From the NCBI GenBank assembly GCA_034432855.1, contig DAOUBA010000139.1, positions 1 to 10,925 on the forward strand: a stretch of 10,925 bases of DNA, in the 5' to 3' direction. A program made the position numbers and the translations under genes. The DNA is from DAOUBA01 sp034432855 (lineage in GTDB: Bacteria > Chloroflexota > Anaerolineae > B4-G1). Positions 6,165-10,925 of this stretch are shown one piece after another (the stretch's first letter is position 1; every line of letters begins with the position of its first letter). The notes below the pieces were generated by a model. The model made no database searches. It worked only from the letters and a program-made list of their open reading frames with translations, and was not told the DNA's origin.

Positions 6165-7154
6165 CTATGTCGGTTTCAACAGTGCGGTGATATAGCCCAC
6201 CCGCAGGTCCTCGCCGATGTCCCCGCTGCCGATCACGATCGGTGTGGTGCCCGGGCGGGCGAAAACGACGTTGCCGTTGGCATCGCGCTCGAACGTGCCG
6301 AACTCTGGTCCTCCGAGCGTCTCCAGTATGGCGGGACCCTCCTTATCCGCACTGGTGGCCTGTACGACCAGTGCATAATCCCCTTCGCCGGCGCCCAGGA
6401 ATCCGCGCTCCGTTTCGGGGATCTCGCGGGCGTAATACTCCACCCCCGGTAGGAGCGTTACACGCTGACGGCCTTTCACAGCCTGCGCACGAAAAGTCTT
6501 GCCACCGATGCTCAAGCGACGCCCTAGCACATACTGATCTATTTCCAGATCGGCAATGGCAAAACCGCTCCCGTCGGCGCCGGAGAGGATGATGGGCACA
6601 CAGATGCCGGCGATGGGCCTATCGGCTGCCCGCGCCCGCAGGTCGGTCAGGTACTCGATCAACGTCTCCATCCAGCGCACAGTGCGGGTGCCAATTTCGA
6701 CTTGTTCCAGAGCATTGATGGCGGCCCACTCGTCCTTGACCAATGCAAACAGGTCGCCCGATTGCTGATACCATCTGAGCGCATCTATGTCGTTGCCCAG
6801 CAATTGATGCACCAGCCCCAGCGCATAAGCGGCCACGGCTTCGTTGTGGCGCTGGTAACGCGATGCCTGACGTTGGAAGATGCGATGGGCCTTTTGACAA
6901 TCGGCCAGCGCCGGTCCCAGTCTGCCCATCTCACGGTGCACGTCTCCCAGGTGGATCAGCGCCGCCCCGTGGGCAGCCTGGGCGCCGGCTTCCCGGCTGA
7001 CCCCCACGGCGTCCAGCGCGCACCGCTCGGCCTGTAGCAGCCGACCCTCTGCGCGCAGTGCACGGCAATCACCCAGCAGATCGTCAAGGAACGGCGAGAG
7101 CTCGTCGTGGCTGAGCAATTCGGATGGCGTGAGTTTGGGTGGCAGGCTGATCAT
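6165..7154 (-). CDS. TPR protein with C-terminal S24/LexA-like beta domain, catalytic residues not apparent
   Basis: A 329-residue soluble protein without signal peptide or membrane helix. Seen: an N-terminal all-helical half (about 1-175) with TPR-like repeats, clearest at ~62-95 (ALIHLGDVHREMGRLGPAL) and ~105-138 (AYALGLVHQLLGNDIDALRWY); then a C-terminal beta-rich half (about 180-329) with FRAQAVKG at 221-228, GEGDYALVVQA at 257-266 and a closing VGYITALLKP. The order and spacing resemble the peptidase S24 (LexA-type) fold, where VKGdSM carries the Ser and a later KRF carries the Lys. Here RQ follows VKG, and FGTFERD stands where the Lys would be, so it would be inactive; this assignment is my inference. 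ATG 7154 overlaps the preceding stop as ATGA and has AGGAGGG nine bases upstream. It probably acts as a cytoplasmic adaptor for the SPFH proteins. Confidence 0.75.
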   Translation of the reverse strand: MISLPPKLTPSELLSHDELSPFLDDLLGDCRALRAEGRLLQAERCALDAVGVSREAGAQAAHGAALIHLGDVHREMGRLGPALADCQKAHRIFQRQASRYQRHNEAVAAYALGLVHQLLGNDIDALRWYQQSGDLFALVKDEWAAINALEQVEIGTRTVRWMETLIEYLTDLRARAADRPIAGICVPIILSGADGSGFAIADLEIDQYVLGRRLSIGGKTFRAQAVKGRQRVTLLPGVEYYAREIPETERGFLGAGEGDYALVVQATSADKEGPAILETLGGPEFGTFERDANGNVVFARPGTTPIVIGSGDIGEDLRVGYITALLKPT

Positions 7155-8548
7155 TCCTCATCGCCCTCCTTCAACTCTAGTCGCCAGGTCTTTCGTCGTT
7201 CGCCCGCCTTTCCGGCCTCGGTTTCGAATAGCGCCTGTAGCCGTTTCAACGTCCGCATGGCCTCCGGCGGCATAAAGTCATAGGTGTAGGTGTTGTAGAA
7301 CATCCAACGCAATGCTTCCACAAAGCGCAGTGCCAGGATATATGGCTCGGCCACACCGTGACTGGCAATCGTGGATTGCAGGGCCTCTGTGAGAATCACC
7401 GCCATCTCGGCCTGCGCCTGGATGCGGGCCATGTCCATGCGTAGCAGTTCCGCTTCTCCTTCCACCTTGCTCATCAGCGCACGACGCTCCCAATCCGCCT
7501 GCCACGCCTCGATCCACTGCTTGGAGACGATCTCCGAGAGCCGTCTGGTGACCTCCGCATCCCTGGCCTTCACTTCGATTGCACCGAGTTGCACACCGAG
7601 CACCCTGGCGCCCACACTACCGGCTGCCTTACGCAATTCCGCTTCTAGCCGCTGGCGGATTTCCTCACGGGGATGCGGCTGGTCGGGCTGTGGGGGGGCC
7701 AGCAGCCAATCCAGCCGGTACTCGGCCAGGACACTACGCAAGATCCCGTCGGTGAGACCGATCACGACCCGTCCTGCCCACGTGCGGCGTGCCTCCTCTT
7801 GCTCTGGATCGCGGATCCACTTGCTGTTCGCTGCCAGAAAGACGGCCTTCTCCGTGTACGGATACGGCTCCTTGTCGGTCGGTTCCTTGATATGCTCCCG
7901 TCCCTCTGCGTCGCGGATGCGGTCGTCAATCTTGAACGAGACGTCCGCTTCACAACTGACCGGGATACCTTCCTTGGTCAGGCCCGATACCTCGAAGACC
8001 CAACGCTGGGGCCGAAGGTCTATGACTTCCCAGACGCGCTCGAAGCGCTCGAGTTTGTGAAAGCCGGCACCCAGGACGCGTTGGAGCCGTCCGCACTGCT
8101 CGGTGACCACTGCCGAGTCGTTGTAGACCAGCATCCAGCAAGGGCCACCAACCTGCCCAAGCGGGGTGTCGCCTCCCGAGGCAACCTTCCCCCCGCTGAT
8201 TCGCAGATAGGGACGGAATCCCAGTGGGCCGAACACGAGACGATTCAGGGTATCGTGCGCTTCGCCAAGATCCTTGATGTCATACAGTTTGTGGAGCAGA
8301 CGCGAAACCAGAGCGGGGATCGCGACGAATCCACCTGCGATGGGAAGCACCAGGCGCGTCACAGCAAGTGCCAGGAGGATTGTGCCCCACAGCGAGGTGG
8401 GTCCGATTGCAGAGCCAGGTGCCGCTCTGGAACGCAACCATGTCTCGGCCACCAGCGCCAGCAGGGTGGCGAAGAATAACGGCCCGCCCAGCGCAATCAG
8501 CGTCAGACTCAGATTGCCTTTGTATTTTCCGAAAGAAAAGCCGCCCAC
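7151..8548 (-). CDS. SPFH/band-7 (stomatin/prohibitin-like) membrane protein, second paralogue
   Basis: A 465-residue protein. Seen: two N-terminal hydrophobic segments (~14-36 and ~53-80), then an SPFH-type domain (~140-345) with WEVIDLRPQRW (173-183) and LTKEGIPVSCEADVSFKID (190-208), and a helical C-terminal part (~345-390) rich in Ala, Glu and Arg as in SPFH coiled-coil arms. SPFH proteins oligomerise into rings or cages that organise membrane domains and often regulate proteases or other membrane proteins. The core is clearly paralogous to the gene just upstream (shared VIDLRPQ...F.V..LTK.GI.V.....V.FKID). The start is GTG 8548, 13 nt after the upstream stop, with only a GGGG as possible Shine-Dalgarno. 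Its stop overlaps the TPR start as ATGA, which suggests translational coupling. No NfeD-type partner is present in the window. Confidence 0.85.
   Translation of the reverse strand: MGGFSFGKYKGNLSLTLIALGGPLFFATLLALVAETWLRSRAAPGSAIGPTSLWGTILLALAVTRLVLPIAGGFVAIPALVSRLLHKLYDIKDLGEAHDTLNRLVFGPLGFRPYLRISGGKVASGGDTPLGQVGGPCWMLVYNDSAVVTEQCGRLQRVLGAGFHKLERFERVWEVIDLRPQRWVFEVSGLTKEGIPVSCEADVSFKIDDRIRDAEGREHIKEPTDKEPYPYTEKAVFLAANSKWIRDPEQEEARRTWAGRVVIGLTDGILRSVLAEYRLDWLLAPPQPDQPHPREEIRQRLEAELRKAAGSVGARVLGVQLGAIEVKARDAEVTRRLSEIVSKQWIEAWQADWERRALMSKVEGEAELLRMDMARIQAQAEMAVILTEALQSTIASHGVAEPYILALRFVEALRWMFYNTYTYDFMPPEAMRTLKRLQALFETEAGKAGERRKTWRLELKEGDEE
7164..7170 (-). promoter_or_regulatory. Ribosome-binding site of the TPR gene inside the SPFH gene end
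   Basis: AGGAGGG on the minus strand lies nine bases before ATG 7154, within the last codons of the second SPFH gene. It supports the ATGA-overlap start and coupled translation. Confidence 0.7.
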
Positions 8549-8561
8549 TTCCCCGACCCCG

Positions 8562-10208
8562 CTATTCCTCGACGATCCGGCGGATGTTCATCAATGCCTG
8601 CACGGTTCCCTCGGGCAACAAGGCCCCTACCGATGCTTTTCCCGCCAGCCCATCCAGAACCGACACGAGCAGATTGAGGGTATCCTCAGGGCCGATCTCG
8701 GCCTTTGCCGCGCTCAATTCCTCTAGTTGCCGCCCCAGGCTCAGGATCAACTCCGCCTGGGCCTCCGCACGGGCGCGTTCGACCTGACGCAGCCATTCGG
8801 CCCGCCCTTCTGCCTGCGTCAGCGCGACCTTGCGCGACCACTCCGCCTGCCAGGCGCGCACCCGTTCCACGTATACCTCGCTGTCCGCCGGTTCTATGTC
8901 GCTGATTCCCCCAACGAGCAGTTGGATGCCCAGCGGTTCCAGTTGAGGGGTCAGCTTTTCGACGAATTTATCGTTGATGGCCTTGCGTGGAGGATCGCCA
9001 CCGGGCTGATGAGGGCCATACAAATCGTCAAAGTTGTACCGGCTGATGATGTCCTGCAAGACACGCTCGCCGATCTGGGGCGGCAGTTCGAACCATTTGC
9101 GCTGCTTCATTCTCTCGGGCGTCTGCCCCTTGCCGATATGTTCCACCTTTTCGGCGGCATGCATGGCTTTGAACACGGCGTTCTTGCGATAAGGCAGGGG
9201 CTCACCCAGGCTCGGTTGCCGGCCGCGTGCGTCAATCTTGAACGTCACGACCACCCCTACCTTGACCTTGATGCCGTCCTTGGTCAACGCCTCCACGGGA
9301 AACGCGAAGGACTGGGGACGGAGGTCTATAACGCGCACCCGATCGGCATAGCCCGTAAAGACAACGCCAGGACCATACGCCCCCTTGAACTTGATGCCAT
9401 CGGAGATTGCCACGGCGTGGTTGGCATCGGTGAGCACCAGGCCGGGGCCCAAAGCGAGGCGGCTATATGGATCCCCCGGCACCCGCTCCTTCAGCCTCTC
9501 CTCCGGACGCAATTCGTCCACCACGACGTAGGCGGGAAAGTTCAAGCCCAACGCAAGATCCCGCAGAAAGTCGAAGACTTTGCGCCGGTCGGGTTTTTCG
9601 GGAAACGGCAGGATAAAGCCACACGTGATGTAGAGGCCCGCCAGGAAGACCGCCCCGCTGGCGAGCAGGGACAGCAACAACACTACTCCGGCGGCGTACT
9701 CCTTCAGCACCAGCATCAGGATGCCCCACAATACGAGCCAGCCGCCGCCGAACATCCAGACCTCGGGTCCCTCTAATGGCCGCAGGAACACGAGCGCGAT
9801 CAGAGCGGGGATGCCCAAGGCGAGGAGGATGGTGAGAGCACGAGAAACGATTGCCGGGGGCAAGTTCACGTAGCGAGCCAGTCCCCAGGCCCACAAGACA
9901 GCGAGTAACAGCGTCACGACAACGGCGGCGGGCTTGCTCTTGAGCCAAAAGTACAGCAGCAGGCAGACGCACAGGCCTGCGAACCCCCAACCATAGGCGA
10001 CCGTGAGGAAGATATTCAACCCGCGCAGAAGCGCGAGCAAGTTGAGCCTGGCCAGGGTACTGCTTATCGTGAAGTGCAGCGCGAACAACAAGGTCAGAAC
10101 AGGCACGATCAGCATCGCAAAGCAGCCAATCGCTTTGCCGGGTGATCGATCGAGTTCCTGCTCTTCGAGCGTCACAAGTTCTTCTTGCGGGCTCTGTGGT
10201 GTGCTCAT
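8562..10208 (-). CDS. Polytopic SPFH/band-7 membrane protein, first gene of the operon
   Basis: A 548-residue protein from ATG 10208. Seen: an acidic N-terminus (1-25); six or so membrane helices between ~28 and ~203, far more than the single anchor or hairpin usual in SPFH proteins; an SPFH domain at ~250-450 with RVIDLRPQSFAF (292-303) and LTKDGIKVKVGVVVTFKID (308-326); then a charged helical arm (~450-500, ARAEAQAELI) and a short tail. Known SPFH relatives form oligomeric membrane scaffolds. An upstream in-frame ATG at 10262 would add 18 residues of non-conserved look and overlaps the candidate -10 element, so 10208 is preferred; no clear Shine-Dalgarno precedes either. It heads a compact run with the second SPFH gene, the TPR gene and the polyprenol kinase gene, so the pair may build a mixed ring as HflK/HflC do. 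Confidence 0.85.
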   Translation of the reverse strand: MSTPQSPQEELVTLEEQELDRSPGKAIGCFAMLIVPVLTLLFALHFTISSTLARLNLLALLRGLNIFLTVAYGWGFAGLCVCLLLYFWLKSKPAAVVVTLLLAVLWAWGLARYVNLPPAIVSRALTILLALGIPALIALVFLRPLEGPEVWMFGGGWLVLWGILMLVLKEYAAGVVLLLSLLASGAVFLAGLYITCGFILPFPEKPDRRKVFDFLRDLALGLNFPAYVVVDELRPEERLKERVPGDPYSRLALGPGLVLTDANHAVAISDGIKFKGAYGPGVVFTGYADRVRVIDLRPQSFAFPVEALTKDGIKVKVGVVVTFKIDARGRQPSLGEPLPYRKNAVFKAMHAAEKVEHIGKGQTPERMKQRKWFELPPQIGERVLQDIISRYNFDDLYGPHQPGGDPPRKAINDKFVEKLTPQLEPLGIQLLVGGISDIEPADSEVYVERVRAWQAEWSRKVALTQAEGRAEWLRQVERARAEAQAELILSLGRQLEELSAAKAEIGPEDTLNLLVSVLDGLAGKASVGALLPEGTVQALMNIRRIVEE

Positions 10209-10257
10209 AGGCAAGGCGCAGTAGGGGAACCCAGAAGATGCTATACCACTTGTTGGA

Positions 10258-10286
10258 AGCATAGCACAGATTTAACCCTGGCGCAA
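10258..10286 (-). promoter_or_regulatory. Candidate promoter for the SPFH operon
   Basis: Read on the minus strand: TTGCGC (10286-10281), a 17-nt spacer, then TATGCT (10263-10258) preceded by TGC (extended -10). Transcription would start near 10251, leaving a ~43-nt leader before ATG 10208. It is divergent from the promoter of the S8 peptidase gene. Sequence match only. Confidence 0.5.
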
Positions 10287-10328
10287 GTTGGAGTGGTGAG
10301 CAGTTGACCTGTCGCTCTCGTCTGTTTC

Positions 10329-10337
10329 TGCTATAAT
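10329..10337 (+). promoter_or_regulatory. Extended -10 promoter directly before the S8 peptidase gene
   Basis: TGC followed by a perfect TATAAT (10332-10337). Only seven bases separate the hexamer from ATG 10345, so the transcript would start at or next to the start codon. TTGACC at 10304-10309 is 22 nt away, too far for a normal -35. No Shine-Dalgarno is present between. This fits a leaderless mRNA. Confidence 0.6.
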
Positions 10338-10344
10338 ACTCAAT

Positions 10345-10925
10345 ATGCAGACCAAACTCTGCCTCTCGCTCTGTCTCCTGCTCTTGCTGGCTGTCGGAGC
10401 CGCCGGCCGGGCCCGCGCAGGCGATGCCCTGCCTCAACAACCTCCACCGCCTGCCCAGGCTGCGCTCGAACCCGACTTGGCGCGAGCCCTGGCACAGGCG
10501 GATTCTGACGACGTTTTGCCCGTCATCCTCGTGCTGCGTGAACAGGTCAACCCGGCGCAGGCCGTCCTCGCAGCCACGCCTGCCGAGGCCCGCCCCCGGC
10601 TGGTCGCCGCCCTCCAGTCCACAGCCGCCCGTTCCCAGGCTTCCCTGCGGGCCTACCTGGGCGAAGCGCGCGCCGCGGGCCAGGTGGAATCCTATACCCC
10701 TTTCTGGATCTTCAACGGCGTCGCCGTCCGCGCCCGCCCCGCCGTTATCCAAACCCTGGTTGCCCGCCCCGAAGTCGCTGTCATCCAACTCGACCACTAT
10801 CGGCAGTGGCTCGCTGGCGAAACCCCAAATCCCAAACTCCAAATCCCAAACCTCAAGCCCCAAACTAACCAACCGGCCAACCAACCAACTAACCAACCGG
10901 CCAACCAACCAACTAACCAACTAAC
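10345..10925 (+). CDS. S8 (subtilisin-like) secreted serine peptidase, N-terminal part, cut by window edge
   Basis: At least 193 residues are open in frame to the end of the window. Seen: a signal peptide (MQTK, Leu-rich core, probable cleavage after ARA at 25); a prodomain at ~55-156 with LPVILVLREQV, a helical stretch with ARSQASLRAYL, and YTPFWIFNGVAVRARP followed by VARPEVAVIQLD. This is the pattern of the I9-type inhibitor prodomain of secreted subtilisin-like proteases, which folds the enzyme and is then removed. The catalytic Asp/His/Ser domain would follow outside the window, so activity cannot be judged. Residues 160-193 are a repeat-encoded low-complexity stretch (PNPKLQIPN, then TNQPANQP units) between prodomain and expected catalytic domain, which could be a linker or could signal decay of the gene. 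Confidence 0.75.
   Translation, partial: MQTKLCLSLCLLLLLAVGAAGRARAGDALPQQPPPPAQAALEPDLARALAQADSDDVLPVILVLREQVNPAQAVLAATPAEARPRLVAALQSTAARSQASLRAYLGEARAAGQVESYTPFWIFNGVAVRARPAVIQTLVARPEVAVIQLDHYRQWLAGETPNPKLQIPNLKPQTNQPANQPTNQPANQPTNQL
10864..10925 (+). repeat. 24-nt tandem repeat (TNQPANQP) inside the S8 peptidase gene
   Basis: Two identical 24-nt units (10864-10887 and 10888-10911) and part of a third, each built from act aac caa ccg gcc aac caa cca. They encode TNQPANQP. The preceding bases ~10814-10863 are a related ccaaatcc/caaactcc low-complexity run. The repeat reaches the window edge, so its total length is unknown. Confidence 0.85.

Noticed and set aside
7673..8479. 268-codon open frame on the plus strand opposite the second SPFH gene
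   Set aside because: Shadow of the SPFH gene, without coding character of its own.
8727..9776. 349-codon open frame on the plus strand opposite the first SPFH gene
   Set aside because: No domain or signal is visible and the minus-strand SPFH reading is clear; it is a GC-bias shadow.
10209..10262. Extended start of the first SPFH gene at ATG 10262
   Set aside because: That ATG lies within the candidate -10 hexamer, so it would precede the transcript start; the extra residues look like translated leader.
10304..10309. TTGACC as the -35 of the S8 peptidase promoter
   Set aside because: The spacer to TATAAT is 22 nt, well outside the usual 16-18; the extended -10 explains the promoter better.
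9463..10920. 485-codon open frame on the minus strand starting in the NQP repeat
   Set aside because: Its start is the reverse of a low-complexity repeat, and it overlaps both the S8 signal peptide/prodomain and the SPFH gene in a different frame.

Overview
The window carries seven well-supported genes, one of them cut by the right edge. GC content is high by eye, and the gaps between genes are short and repeat-rich. The organism is probably a member of Chloroflexota, most likely Anaerolineae-like. This is an inference from three things: a GC-rich polytopic glycosyltransferase with tandem C-terminal beta domains, a Thr/Pro-stalked membrane-anchored protein, and a secreted S8 peptidase prodomain of a style I associate with that phylum. 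No rRNA or other decisive taxonomic marker is present.

Left part, plus strand (144-5412): a GT-C-type membrane glycosyltransferase-like protein (GT39/DUF2142-like), then uvrC (nucleotide excision repair nuclease), then a hypothetical two-helix membrane protein that displays a domain outside the cell on a Thr/Pro-rich stalk. Between the first two lies a long G+C-rich hairpin reaching into the uvrC ribosome-binding region. Between the second and third lies an inverted pair of degenerate repeats enclosing a probable promoter.

Right part, minus strand (10208 down to 5468): four tightly spaced genes that look like one operon, in transcription order a polytopic SPFH/band-7 protein, a second paralogous SPFH protein, a TPR protein with a C-terminal beta domain resembling a dead S24/LexA-like peptidase, and a CTP-dependent polyprenol/diacylglycerol kinase family protein. 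Gaps are 13 nt, a 4-nt ATGA overlap, and 37 nt. The set suggests a membrane-domain scaffold with a soluble adaptor and a lipid-modifying enzyme. This is the best candidate here for an undescribed system, but the functional link is inference from gene order.

At the right edge, a plus-strand gene divergent from the operon begins a secreted subtilisin-like (S8) protease: signal peptide and inhibitor-like prodomain are visible, but the catalytic domain lies outside the window. Its extended -10 element sits so close to the start codon that the mRNA may be leaderless.

A recurrent theme is short-period degenerate repeats (7-, 8-, 9- and 24-nt periods, several different families) in four of the larger gaps, with two further examples translated in frame inside genes.
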